DNA of 64,000 nt. Source: Dolichospermum planctonicum (GTDB lineage: Bacteria; Cyanobacteriota; Cyanobacteriia; Cyanobacteriales; Nostocaceae). The notes under the pieces were generated by a model. That model ran no database searches. It saw nothing but the letters and a program-made list of their open reading frames with translations, and was not told the origin of the DNA. Shown in pieces: positions 28,743 through 39,100 of the stretch; the first letter of the stretch is position 1; every line of letters begins with the position of its first letter. Location of the stretch: contig NZ_BJCF01000024.1 of NCBI RefSeq assembly GCF_005402965.1, positions 1-64,000 on the forward strand, read 5' to 3'. The position numbers and the translations under genes are program-made.

Positions 28743-29060
28743 TGAAAGTAGCGGTAATTGATGAATTACCGCTGCGTAATCATGATATCAGATCCTCAAT
28801 TAGATTTAGTAATGTTACTTTTGCGAAAAATAGAAAAAATATCCCAGTTGACCAGAACAAAAACTATGAAATACAGGGAAAAAATAAAAAGGCTTGGAGG
28901 GTAAACCAAGCCCAACTTCACTCAGGGTAAAATATATTATCCATCCTATAGGTTATTCATATATTAATAATCCTTCCCAAGAGAGAAATTTCAAAAATAT
29001 TCCGACAAACCTCCCTGACTCTCCGCGTCTGTGCGCCTCTGCGTGAAAAAAAATACACCC
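28743..29060. other. Intergenic region between mnmG and murD with two hairpins
   Basis: GCGGTAATT-GATG-AATTACCGC (28751-28772) begins 9 bp after the mnmG stop and is likely its terminator, although no T-run follows. GGCTTGG-(8)-CCAAGCC (28891-28912) is a second hairpin preceded by AAAAATAAAAA, so it reads as a terminator toward the minus strand, where it would end the murD transcript. A common repeat (CTCCGCGTCTGTGCGCCTCTGCGTG) lies at about 29020-29045. Confidence 0.55.
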
Positions 29061-30452
29061 TTATTCAGCAACATTTAGCAGATATTTCTGACACAATTGG
29101 CGAAAGTCTTCACCCCGCATTTCAAAATTAGGATATTGATCAAAACTAGCGCAAGCAGGAGATAGTAATACTACTGAAGCTTGATGTTTTTTCGCTAGTT
29201 CCCCAGATAAGGATACGGCGTTTTCCATAGTTTCGACTATGTGATAATTACTATATCCCACCTCTTGCAGACGTTTAGAAAATGCCGGTGCTGCGTTACC
29301 TATGAGTAAGACAGCGGCGGCTTTAGCTTGAATTTGCCCTAACCAAGCGGTATCATCTCCCGCTTTAGCTTCTCCACCAGCGATTAAAATAGCGGGGCTT
29401 TGCACAGATGCTAAACCTACCGCCGCTGCGTCGTAATTAGTGGCTTTACTATCGTTAATAAAATCAACTCCTTGCCAATTACAGATATGTTCTAAGCGAT
29501 GGGGAACACCAGGAAATTCACGGACAGCCTGGGAAATAGCGGTAATATCTATACCGGCTAATCTAGCAGCGGCGACGGACATGAGCAGATTTTGCTGGTT
29601 ATGTTCCCCTACCATTCGCAATGCAGATACCTCGACAATGGCTTGGGGTGTAGCCGTGATTTTTTCCATTACCCAGCCATTTTCTATATAAAAGCCTTTT
29701 TCACCAATCAGAAATTCTCGACCTTTAACGCTTGTCCAATAGGCCTGAGGCCAATGATTTAATCCTAATTGACGCAAGTAAAGATCATCACCATTAAATA
29801 TTTGTAACTGGGAATTGTGTAATAATTTGGCCTTGATATGATAGTAATTTTCTAATGTTTTGTGACGGGCTAAATGATCTGGTGTGAAAGTTGTCCAAAT
29901 GCCAATGCGAGGTGCTAAAGTTACAGAAGATTCGATTTGATAACTGCTAATTTCGCCAATTATCCAATCAGGGCGATTGTGGATTTGAGATTTGAGACTT
30001 TGGATTGCTACCTCACAAGCAGCATAGCCGATATTACCACAGGCGGGAGCGTTTAATCCTGCCGTTTGGAAAATAGCCGCAATTAAGGCTGTGGTAGTGG
30101 TTTTACCATTTGTACCAGTAATTCCTACCCAGGGGATATCTTGTAAATGTCGCCAAGCTAGTTCCATTTCGCCGATAGTTTCCATTCCCAGTTCTCGCGC
30201 TTGGGCTAAAATAGGAATATCCCAAGGAACTCCGGGACTGACAATGATTAATTTGGATAAATCAGAATTGGTAAATTCTGGTGTGGTTTTTAATTTAACG
30301 GTAATGTGTTCGCTGGCGAGTTCCTGTTGTTGTTTGAGAAGGGTTGGGGAGGTGCTACTGTCATAAAGTTCTACCTCCCAGCCTTCCTGTTTCAACAATC
30401 TTGCCGCAGCAACACCGGACTTTCCTAATCCAATAATTAACGCTTCTGGCAT
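29061..30452 (-). CDS. murD: UDP-N-acetylmuramoylalanine--D-glutamate ligase
   Basis: Adds D-Glu to UDP-MurNAc-L-Ala in cytoplasmic peptidoglycan synthesis. 463 residues. N-terminal nucleotide-sugar binding region ([15 protein letters not shown]), ATP P-loop [11 protein letters not shown] (residues 110-120), [19 protein letters not shown] and [22 protein letters not shown] near the C-terminus, all MurD-specific. It lies 80 bp downstream of glyS on the same strand, so read-through is possible. Confidence 0.95.
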   Translation of the reverse strand: MPEALIIGLGKSGVAAARLLKQEGWEVELYDSSTSPTLLKQQQELASEHITVKLKTTPEFTNSDLSKLIIVSPGVPWDIPILAQARELGMETIGEMELAWRHLQDIPWVGITGTNGKTTTTALIAAIFQTAGLNAPACGNIGYAACEVAIQSLKSQIHNRPDWIIGEISSYQIESSVTLAPRIGIWTTFTPDHLARHKTLENYYHIKAKLLHNSQLQIFNGDDLYLRQLGLNHWPQAYWTSVKGREFLIGEKGFYIENGWVMEKITATPQAIVEVSALRMVGEHNQQNLLMSVAAARLAGIDITAISQAVREFPGVPHRLEHICNWQGVDFINDSKATNYDAAAVGLASVQSPAILIAGGEAKAGDDTAWLGQIQAKAAAVLLIGNAAPAFSKRLQEVGYSNYHIVETMENAVSLSGELAKKHQASVVLLSPACASFDQYPNFEMRGEDFRQLCQKYLLNVAE

Positions 30453-30532
30453 TGACCGTGTATCATCCCTGGTTAAGCTCTACTATAGTAGCGTTAATTG
30501 GCAGCAATTACACAACTTTTTGTTGCTTTTGA

Positions 30533-32683
30533 CTACAAATTTTTCACTATTGCACCAAAATCTGCTAAAATGCGACCATGATTTCGCAATAATCCCAGCA
30601 AATTTAAGCGATTTCGCTTAATATCGGGATTTGCGTCCATGACTAAAACGCTATCTTCACCATCAAAAAATGTACTAACGGTGGGGGCGATTTTTGTCAG
30701 TGCGGATACTAACAGTTGATAATCACGGTTTTGTTGTGCTGCTTGGGTTTGGGGAACTAGTTCAACCAAGGCGTTGTAAAATGCAGATTCAGATTTTTTC
30801 TGGAATAGTTCGGGGTTAATTAAGGTTTGTGGTGCTAGGGTTTCCAAGTCTAAATTTCCCTGGGCTGCTAACCGGGTAGAACGGTTGACGGTTTCGTAGA
30901 TTTTATCTAATGTACCATCTTGACGGATTTTTTGTAAATAGATGGCGCGATCGCGGACATCTAATAAATCTACTAATGCACGTTCTGTATATTCAGGATC
31001 ATTTTCTCCTAAAACCGCATTTACCAAATCATAATCGATCTGTTTTTCATCTTGTAATAAGGTGCGAATCCGTTGTAGGAAAAATTCGCGTAATGTGTTA
31101 ATTAAGGATTTAGCATCTTTGTTAAAAGCTGCTGCAAAATCTGCGGTAATTTCTGCTAATAAGGCTGATAAATTAATTGGTAAATTTGCCAACCAGGTAA
31201 TATTAATTATGGCATTAGCAGCGCGACGTAATGCAAAAGGATCGGAAGAACCTGTAGGAATTAAACCTAAACCAAAGATACTAGTTAATGTATCTAATCT
31301 ATCAGCTAAACCGACAATTTGACCAGTAAGAGTTTGGGGGAAAATATCATCAGCATTTCTGGGTAAATAATGCTCAAAAATCGCTTTTGCCACTTCTGGG
31401 TCTTCACCACTAGCTAAGGCGTATTTTTCGCCCATAATTCCCTGTAATTCTGGAAATTCATAGACCATTTGCGTCACTAAATCGGCTTTACAGAGTAATG
31501 CAGCCCTTTGTATATTTTGGCTTTGAATTGGATTTAATTGTAGTTGATTACTAATTTTTTCTGCATTTTTAACTATTCTTTCGACCTTAGCACGAACAGA
31601 ACCTAAATCTTCTTGGAATGTAACTTTTTCTAATTGAGGTAAAAAGCTTTCTAAAGGTTTAGATACATCAGCTTCATAGAAAAATCTGCCGTCTGCTAAC
31701 CTTGCGCGAATTACCCTCGCATTCCCCACAGCAATAATATCAGATTTGGCGGGATCTCCGTTACTAATGGTGATAAAATTGGGCAATAATTGCTGACATT
31801 CTGCATTTTTGAAAACGGGAAAATACCGCTGGTGACTGACCATAACCTCGGTAATTACTTCTTTTGGTAACTTGAGAAATTCCTCCTCAAATTGTCCAAT
31901 AACTGCTGTGGGATATTCCACTAAATTGACAACTTCCGCTAATAATTCCGGGTAAATTGGGGTATATCCGCCTAATTTTTCCGCTGCTGCTTTAACTTGA
32001 TTTGTGATAATTTCCGCTCGGTTTTCTGGAGGGACATTTACATAACCAGAAGCCAATGTTTTGACATATTCTGTAGCGTGGGAAATGCTGACGGGTTCGG
32101 GGTGTAATACTCTATGGGTGCGAGAAATGCGATTGCTTTTGACAATTTTTGCCCCATTTTCTAATTGTAATGGTAAGATATCCCCATCTAATAATGTCAC
32201 TAACCACCGAATTGGTCGGGAAAATCGTCCGTCACCATGTCCCCACCGCATTAACCGCTTGCCCTCCAAGTTCCAGACCCATTCAGGCACAAGTTCGGTT
32301 AAAATATCCGCAATGGGACGACCGGGAATTTGCTTATTCACAAAGACGAAATCCCCTTTTTCCGTGGGACGAATTTCTAAAGCAGAAATATCTACACCTT
32401 GCTTACTGGCAAAACCAATGGCAGCTTTAGTGGGTTGTCCATCTTTAAAGGCTGCTTGTGCGGGTGGTCCTTTGATTTCCTCTTCTCTGTCTGCTTGTTG
32501 GGAGGGTAAACCGGTAATGAGAACCGCTAACCGTCGCGGTGTTCCATAGACTTCAACCACAGCGTCGGGGAGATTATGAGTTGCTAGGCTGTGGGGAATG
32601 CGCGATTTCCATTGTACAATAGCATCACTCAAAAAACCGGCGGGTAATTCTTCTGTACCGACCTCTAATAAAAATGCTGGCAT
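30533..32683 (-). CDS. glyS: Glycyl-tRNA synthetase beta subunit
   Basis: Beta subunit of the alpha2-beta2 bacterial glycyl-tRNA synthetase; recognises and binds tRNA-Gly. 716 residues, normal. N-terminal signature [29 protein letters not shown]-like domain segments ([21 protein letters not shown]) and [13 protein letters not shown], plus a C-terminal anticodon-binding helical domain ending [20 protein letters not shown]. The alpha subunit gene is not in the window, which is normal for cyanobacteria. Confidence 0.95.
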   Translation of the reverse strand: MPAFLLEVGTEELPAGFLSDAIVQWKSRIPHSLATHNLPDAVVEVYGTPRRLAVLITGLPSQQADREEEIKGPPAQAAFKDGQPTKAAIGFASKQGVDISALEIRPTEKGDFVFVNKQIPGRPIADILTELVPEWVWNLEGKRLMRWGHGDGRFSRPIRWLVTLLDGDILPLQLENGAKIVKSNRISRTHRVLHPEPVSISHATEYVKTLASGYVNVPPENRAEIITNQVKAAAEKLGGYTPIYPELLAEVVNLVEYPTAVIGQFEEEFLKLPKEVITEVMVSHQRYFPVFKNAECQQLLPNFITISNGDPAKSDIIAVGNARVIRARLADGRFFYEADVSKPLESFLPQLEKVTFQEDLGSVRAKVERIVKNAEKISNQLQLNPIQSQNIQRAALLCKADLVTQMVYEFPELQGIMGEKYALASGEDPEVAKAIFEHYLPRNADDIFPQTLTGQIVGLADRLDTLTSIFGLGLIPTGSSDPFALRRAANAIINITWLANLPINLSALLAEITADFAAAFNKDAKSLINTLREFFLQRIRTLLQDEKQIDYDLVNAVLGENDPEYTERALVDLLDVRDRAIYLQKIRQDGTLDKIYETVNRSTRLAAQGNLDLETLAPQTLINPELFQKKSESAFYNALVELVPQTQAAQQNRDYQLLVSALTKIAPTVSTFFDGEDSVLVMDANPDIKRNRLNLLGLLRNHGRILADFGAIVKNL

Positions 32684-32822
32684 AAGATACTGTTTTTAAC
32701 TTGACGGGGCTGAATATTAGTCAATTCCAATATTGTATGCCATAACCGATAATAGGTAATTGGCAATAGGTAACAGGTAATATGATTGTTTATTTTTATA
32801 TCCTTGTTATTGACAAGTAGTG

Positions 32823-32889
32823 TATAATTAGGTAGCTTAGAGGAAAGATTCCATTTGTTCAAATTGTTCAAAATATACAACTTGAACAA
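32823..32889 (+). promoter_or_regulatory. Candidate promoter and operator of the large two-gene unit
   Basis: A TATAAT box (32823-32828) is followed by TTGTTCAA at 32855-32862, TTGTTCAA again at 32864-32871 and its inverted form TTGAACAA at 32882-32889. The inverted repeat lies 26-75 bp downstream of the -10 and 41 bp before the ATG at 32931, a position suited to a repressor. The -35 region is not clear: TTGACA occurs at 32810 but only 7 bp from the -10. Confidence 0.4.
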
Positions 32890-32930
32890 GTGAAGCAGTT
32901 AAAAAACTGGTGTAAAGGAACAAACAAATT

Positions 32931-35900
32931 ATGTCTCCAGAAAACAATGGTGGCGCTAAAATTGAGGCGCGTTCACCAAAACCTTCTATTGATTTAGTTA
33001 CCCTTGTAGAGTTGCTGACTAAAGCAATTCCACCCAAAAACAATAGTGGAACTACTGATAAACTACACCCTGACTATAGACCAGCATTTGCTTTTGATGC
33101 TGACAAAAATCGTCTCAGAATATGTACGTCAGCAGTTATGAGAAGATTCTTTGGAAATAAGGATTTCAAAGCGGCTTTTGATCCTAATAAAGGTGCGGGT
33201 TTTGTTCAAGATTTACTAACTTCTGGTTATGGTTTGAGGATGCGAATTGGTGGTACTTTAAAAGAAGATAATAGAGACAGATTACCTAAAGCTTTAGATC
33301 AATTAATTCTAGCTATTGATGCAGCATTACCACCAGAAACTCAATTATCGGCTTTGTTGTTAAATGAACCAGGGGAACGGATTCAGGAATTAGCACAAAA
33401 AACTGGTGCTTCTTTCCAAAATAAAGCTCATAATGCGACTCTTGTTCCTATAGCATTTCCTAATCAAGATACTCAGAATAATCCTGAAAATAAACCGATA
33501 GCTAAAGTAATTTCTGCATCAGAAACAATAGATGCTGATAATTACTTTACACGGATGTCAAGTGCAGTTCAAGAATATTTAGAAAATCAGGAATTAGAAG
33601 CAGATGAAATTGAAACATCTCTTGATGCTTTGAAAGCAGAAAACACTAGATTAGGAAGTCAGTTAAATCGGTTTTTAACATTCTTAGATGATGAAGCATT
33701 AGCGCGGGTAAGATTGTTAATTACCTTGCGGATTATGGAAGCAATTTCCAAATTTAGTCCGACTAAATACGAACTAATTAGAAAATATGTTCAGCGGGTT
33801 AAGACTTTTTTTGATGCTGCAAAAGAAGATATTTTTGAGGTTGATTTATCCGCTGATTTTGGTACAGGTGGTCAGTTTAAATTATCAGAATCTTTGCAAA
33901 CAGCAAATTTCTATTTCTGTCTACCGGTTTGGCCAGAATCTGAAGCTCAAATCTTTGAAGAAAAGACAATAAATCAAGAAAAAACTAGCTTTGGAGTTGT
34001 GCGAGAAGTTAGTTATCATTTTCGGATTAATGGACAAAACCCAACAGCAGGTAAATCTGCTTTTGAAGCAAGACTTGATAAAATTGAGAAAGAATTAGAA
34101 CTAGATAATGAAGATTCATTTTTTGATCCAAAAACAGTTACCCGCTCTTTATCTCAGTTGATATTTTTAGCAGTTGTTGTTCCCTCTCAAATAATAGAAT
34201 CTGTAACTGTGAAAAATTTCTCAAGTTCAGTACAGCAACTTCTCGAACATCTAAAAAATGGTGGTAAGAATGCTGTTAAAGAACTTATAGTTAAGTTGCG
34301 AGACTGTGCTAACACAATGAAAACGATTGCTTCAAATTTAATTGAGGTTATTAATACCAAAAGTGAAAAAATAATTTCTCAAGTTCAAAGTGAATCTTCT
34401 CAACAATTTATCTGTGTAAAAAGTGGTATTTTTGAATGGTCACGGTTAACAGCAGGAGCATCTGAAAATTTACTTGTTGGTTCAGAAAATCCTGGAAGAG
34501 AAACGGTGGAATGGTTTAAACATATTGAAGTTTGCGATACTCCAGAAACACCAGGACTTTTATTTTCTGTCGAGGTCAATACTCAACTTTCTGAACATAA
34601 TTTAATCACCAAAGGTAATCCATATTCAATTCAAGTACAAAGGATTTTATCAGAACATCTTTTACAGATTATTTGGTGTCCTTTTTCTTTTTCCAAAGAA
34701 AACGATAAATGGACGTACAAACCTTCAGAAGATACGCCAAAAGCACAGGGATGGTCATTACCAGCAGTAATTTTTTTAGAGTATGATGTGAATAATTTAA
34801 CTCGACAAGAAAAAGGGAAAAGAGGTGAAGAGAATAAACAATATCATGCTGCGGTTGTCGCTGCTTTTGAAGTATTAGTTTATTGTTGTTTATGGCATAT
34901 TATTAACAAATTAAAACAAGAAGTCAATGATGATTTTACAACTTTAATGTTGAGGTTGCAAGAGCAAGGAAAGGAAAGTGATGATAAAGATGGTGATTCT
35001 TATGTTTATGCAGCCGCGCAAACTTTAGAAGCGATATTAGCAGAAGATACTAATATTAGAATGCAGGGAATTGTTCTTAAAAACCTAGATAAAGAAAACA
35101 AAAATACCCAATATGTAAAAAAGAATATTTTTAATGCTTTATTGAGTGCATTCCCTATCGTTACCAGTACACCAAAACCGCCAACAGTTCTGAAAATTGG
35201 TTTAATTTCCTACTCAACTCGTCCCTGTGATGAGTCTAGTTCATTAAATACAGATGAAAAGAGTTATCTTTTTCTGACTCAAAGTTATATTGCTACTGCG
35301 GTAAATCGGCCATTTTCCGGTTATCAAATCAAAGCAGAAAGGACACAATCTGATATTGTTGATACTCCTGAAAACCTCCGAAAACAAAGATTAGTTCAAG
35401 AAGAAATTCGTTATCTTGAAAATCAAGGATGTGAGCATATTATTTTACTTTCTCATGCTTATGGTAGCCGAAGATTTAACCGTGTTGCAGATTACAATGC
35501 TGGATTAACACCAAAAGAGTTTTTAGAAGATATTTCTCAGACTTTTCCTGATTTAACTATTTACACCTTATTACGTGATGTTTTTCCCGCAACGAGACTT
35601 TATAAACGGGAAAAAAATCAAGCTGGATTTGAGATTTTACAAGCTGGAGATTATACTAATTTCTTGAGTTCCGTAGAAAAAATATCAACTCGTCAACTAA
35701 TTCCAGTTTATACTTTTGCAACGCTATATTCAATTCAAGAAAAACAGCGGCCACAAGCTCAAGAAAATCAGCGGCCACAATCGGGTTTCTGTGTATATTT
35801 CCTAATGTCAGATCAGCGTGTGAGTGATTTCAATTGGAGTGAACGCGCACGTCAAAATTTAACTGTTCCTGAACCAAATACATCTAATATTCATCCTTGT

Positions 35901-36122
35901 TTAATTTCTGTGTTGCGTGGTTTGCATTTTATTGAAGCAGAAAAAGGAGTACAAAACGGACAATTTCTCCCGATTTTAGATCCCTTTCCTTGGATATCTC
36001 CTAAAACCGTGGAAGCTGCGGGAGATGTGCGAATTTTACATAGTCGTCGCGGTGGTAAAGTATATCTGAGTTATCCAGCTTTACTAACTCATGTTTCCCA
36101 AGTTCTTCACCGCAGAAAATAA
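32931..36122 (+). CDS. Large uncharacterised protein, first gene of a two-gene unit; possible RNase H/PIWI-like C-terminus
   Basis: A 1063-residue soluble protein I cannot assign. N-terminal 150 residues are basic and globular (YRPAFAFDADKNRLRICTSA, then GYGLRMRIGGTLKED). A helical/coiled-coil segment follows (about 205-300: LEADEIETSLDALKAENTRL). Central mixed alpha/beta sequence (300-740) contains SVEVNTQLSEHNLI and LPAVIFLEYDVNNL. From residue 755 the pattern is strand (VLKIGLISYST), strand (YLFLTQSYIATAV), strand (GYQIKAERTQSD), long helix, strand (CEHIILLSHAYGSRR), helix, strand (LTIYTLLRDVFP). This is the order of an RNase H/PIWI core, but canonical acidic catalytic residues are not obvious. 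The ATG at 32931 follows an AAAGGA site. The next gene starts 55 bp downstream. Confidence 0.72.
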   Translation: MSPENNGGAKIEARSPKPSIDLVTLVELLTKAIPPKNNSGTTDKLHPDYRPAFAFDADKNRLRICTSAVMRRFFGNKDFKAAFDPNKGAGFVQDLLTSGYGLRMRIGGTLKEDNRDRLPKALDQLILAIDAALPPETQLSALLLNEPGERIQELAQKTGASFQNKAHNATLVPIAFPNQDTQNNPENKPIAKVISASETIDADNYFTRMSSAVQEYLENQELEADEIETSLDALKAENTRLGSQLNRFLTFLDDEALARVRLLITLRIMEAISKFSPTKYELIRKYVQRVKTFFDAAKEDIFEVDLSADFGTGGQFKLSESLQTANFYFCLPVWPESEAQIFEEKTINQEKTSFGVVREVSYHFRINGQNPTAGKSAFEARLDKIEKELELDNEDSFFDPKTVTRSLSQLIFLAVVVPSQIIESVTVKNFSSSVQQLLEHLKNGGKNAVKELIVKLRDCANTMKTIASNLIEVINTKSEKIISQVQSESSQQFICVKSGIFEWSRLTAGASENLLVGSENPGRETVEWFKHIEVCDTPETPGLLFSVEVNTQLSEHNLITKGNPYSIQVQRILSEHLLQIIWCPFSFSKENDKWTYKPSEDTPKAQGWSLPAVIFLEYDVNNLTRQEKGKRGEENKQYHAAVVAAFEVLVYCCLWHIINKLKQEVNDDFTTLMLRLQEQGKESDDKDGDSYVYAAAQTLEAILAEDTNIRMQGIVLKNLDKENKNTQYVKKNIFNALLSAFPIVTSTPKPPTVLKIGLISYSTRPCDESSSLNTDEKSYLFLTQSYIATAVNRPFSGYQIKAERTQSDIVDTPENLRKQRLVQEEIRYLENQGCEHIILLSHAYGSRRFNRVADYNAGLTPKEFLEDISQTFPDLTIYTLLRDVFPATRLYKREKNQAGFEILQAGDYTNFLSSVEKISTRQLIPVYTFATLYSIQEKQRPQAQENQRPQSGFCVYFLMSDQRVSDFNWSERARQNLTVPEPNTSNIHPCLISVLRGLHFIEAEKGVQNGQFLPILDPFPWISPKTVEAAGDVRILHSRRGGKVYLSYPALLTHVSQVLHRRK

Positions 36123-36177
36123 TCCATATACCCGACTTATTGTATCATATTTGTTATTAATCAAGGAACTTAAACAA

Positions 36178-39100
36178 ATGCAAATATCATTTTTAGATCA
36201 AGCATCTTTGTGGGGACAAGTATTTGAAATTGCTGTAAAACGCGGTGTTTTACAAAAATTGATTCATGAAAAATTACTTATTAATAATCATCCTATTGTT
36301 GAAGATTGGCAAAAATTTAAAAATGCTGATATTAAAAATCAATTAATCAAAACTCTGAAATTAACAGATCAAAATTACCAGGAATGGGTAGAAAGTATGG
36401 TACGTCATTTGTTAGTTTTAGGTTATGGTTTAGGTTGGACAACTACGCGGGAATGTCTCAAGAAAACTCCAGTTTCTAAATTAAAATTAGAAGCTATTTG
36501 GTGTCCGTTAGTCTTTCCAGGAGAAATACAAAAACCTGATATAGAACCGGAAAAAACGGCTAAAGAATTTAAACAGGCTTTTAACTTAACCGGAAATCCA
36601 GATTTAGGATTAGTTAAAAAGGGAAAACCAGCAAGAGCAGATTTTTTGTTATGGTTATCACCTGATGAAAATTCAACTACTAAAAAACGTGATCATTTTA
36701 TTTTCTGTTTTGAATTTTCTTATAATGCACCCAATGAATTAGCCGATTTTAGCCATGAAAATGCTCACAGAGAAGAAGTGAGTCGTTATGCTCGTTATAT
36801 TGATTCTAGGGGAGTTTTTTCTAGGGTTTGCGCGGAGGTAGAAGGTGAGGAATTTTCTATTTCTGAAAAAATTAAAAATCATTTATTACCTTTTAGTGGT
36901 TCTGACAAACCTTTGTACAAACTTTGTCAAGCATCCTCGTATACTGAACAGTTAATTCACTCATTAAAAACTAAAGGAAGATTAGAAGGTGCTTGTATTG
37001 CTCGCGCAATAGCTATAACATCAAATGGATGTGAAAGTATCGCTGCTAATTTTAATGATCAACCTGATACTAGAATTGAATTAATGAAATCTTTAGGTAA
37101 AGCATATCGTAATACCATAAAACTAGAAAATGATACACCTAATAAACTTAATGAAGAAATTATCACAGTATTTAAGAGATTAGTCCAATCACTTCCTGGT
37201 GATTTTAGTAAACAAGCAAAGCAACTTATTCCTGAACCTAATTTAGAAACAAATATTAGCTATAGATTCCAGGAAAATATAGAGGGATTTTATAATTCTA
37301 ATCAAGAAGTTTCCAGAGAAAATATAATTTTAGCAGTTGAAGAAACAGAAGCGTTACATAAATTTTTTGATGGTAATCCTCAAGATCATTTGATAAAAGA
37401 ACTTCCACAAACTGAAAAAATTCAATTAAGAAAAGTTCATGAATCAGCAGTTATAGCCAGTTTAAATTCTGCTCAAACCGGAAAAATTAATGTTATTGCT
37501 TTAGAAGGAAATCCCGGAATTGGTAAAACTACTGCGGTGGTGAAGTTTCTTGAAAAACAATCTGAAGGTTTTATGTTTTTATATATCAGTCCACGAGTTG
37601 TCATTAATCGAGATGTGACTGATAAACTAGCTAGAAAAAACGGAAATTATAGTGGTATTTCGACTCTAACAACAAATGCAAATTTGATTAATTTAGCTCC
37701 TAAATGGTACAAAGAAAAGTATAATTCACAACGTTTTATTGATAGTGCTGTAGTTTTTGATGGGGTTGAAAATCTTAATCTTCCTGATGGTAAAACCATC
37801 TTTATTACACCTACAGAAGAACATGAAATCGCTGCTAAAATTGTATCTGCTACTAAAGCTAAAAATGCCCTCAACGAACGAGATTATAAAATAGAATCAA
37901 TCCGTCGTCCAGGAGTTTTAAAAACCCTTGCAACTTCCGCTAGAAAATTACTAGAACTTAACCCCAAAATCAATCAGTTAGTCATGACTGCTGCTACTCA
38001 AGGTTATCGTTCTCTTGATGAGAAAACCACAATTAATGCCCTAGAAGAGTTATTTAAAAATAAAGCTGATAGCAAACCGGGAATAAGAGAACGTTCGGAA
38101 TTTTCCCAGCGTATTCCTACTATTATTGCCATGGTTGATGAGGTAACAGGTGATGGTGCAGGAGCGTTATTTGTGCATAAGTTAGAACAATGGTTACATA
38201 AACAATTTATTGAACATTTTGAAGAGAAAAAATCACCCTTTAAAGTTATCTTAATTATGGCTGATGCTTCTTTGAGTAATGAAGTAATTTTAAATAATTA
38301 TCTAAGTCATAAAATTAAAGCTCCTGATAAAGTTTTATTAAGTAAAAGTAGAGGTAATGAACCTTTTAGAATGACAGGAACTAATGTGAAAGTTGGACTT
38401 AGAAAATATCCAACTGTACATATTATGACTAATAGTTATCCAGCTTCTCAACTTACGGTTGAATATAGTATGCAATTAGCAAAAGTTACACCTGGATTAA
38501 CAAAAGATGGTAGAAAACAAACTATTCGTCAAGCAATTCGAGAAAAATTAGATACAGAAAATTTAAATAATGCTTATAAAGAAATTGCAAAAGGGTTAAA
38601 AGAAGGAGCAGAACAATTAATTTTCTTTGCTCAAGATAAAGCATTTCTCAGACAATTAAGAAGTAGGTTAACAGAAGGAAAAGATGCTCTTTGTAAAAAA
38701 GAAGATGTAGCAATTTTAGATCACAGTATACTTCCTCATGAACGATTAGAATTAGTCAAAGAAAATACACGGGATAAAAAACGAGTTTTCTTAATGACTT
38801 CTTCTGGTGCTAGAGGTGTTTCCTTTCCGAAAACTGACTGGATAATTGCCACAATTCCCCGATTTAATATTGAATCTGCTTTAATGGAAGTTGCACAACT
38901 TATTTATCGTGGTAGAGGAATGTACACAGATTCAGAAACAGGATTACAAGTTTCTGGAGATAATAAAAATAGACATTTGGTAATGCTGATTAATGATTGT
39001 ATTATTGAAGATGATATTGAAGATAATATTGAGGATAAAAAAAGAGATTTTACTAGACGTTGGTTACGTCAATCTAGTGATTTATTAACCTTATTAATGA

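Noticed and set aside
28742-28930. 62-codon frame directly after mnmG
   Set aside because: It runs through the terminator hairpin and has no recognisable protein character.
32061-32549. 162-codon plus-strand frame
   Set aside because: It is antisense to glyS, whose protein is clearly conserved over this stretch. Composition is that of a shadow frame.
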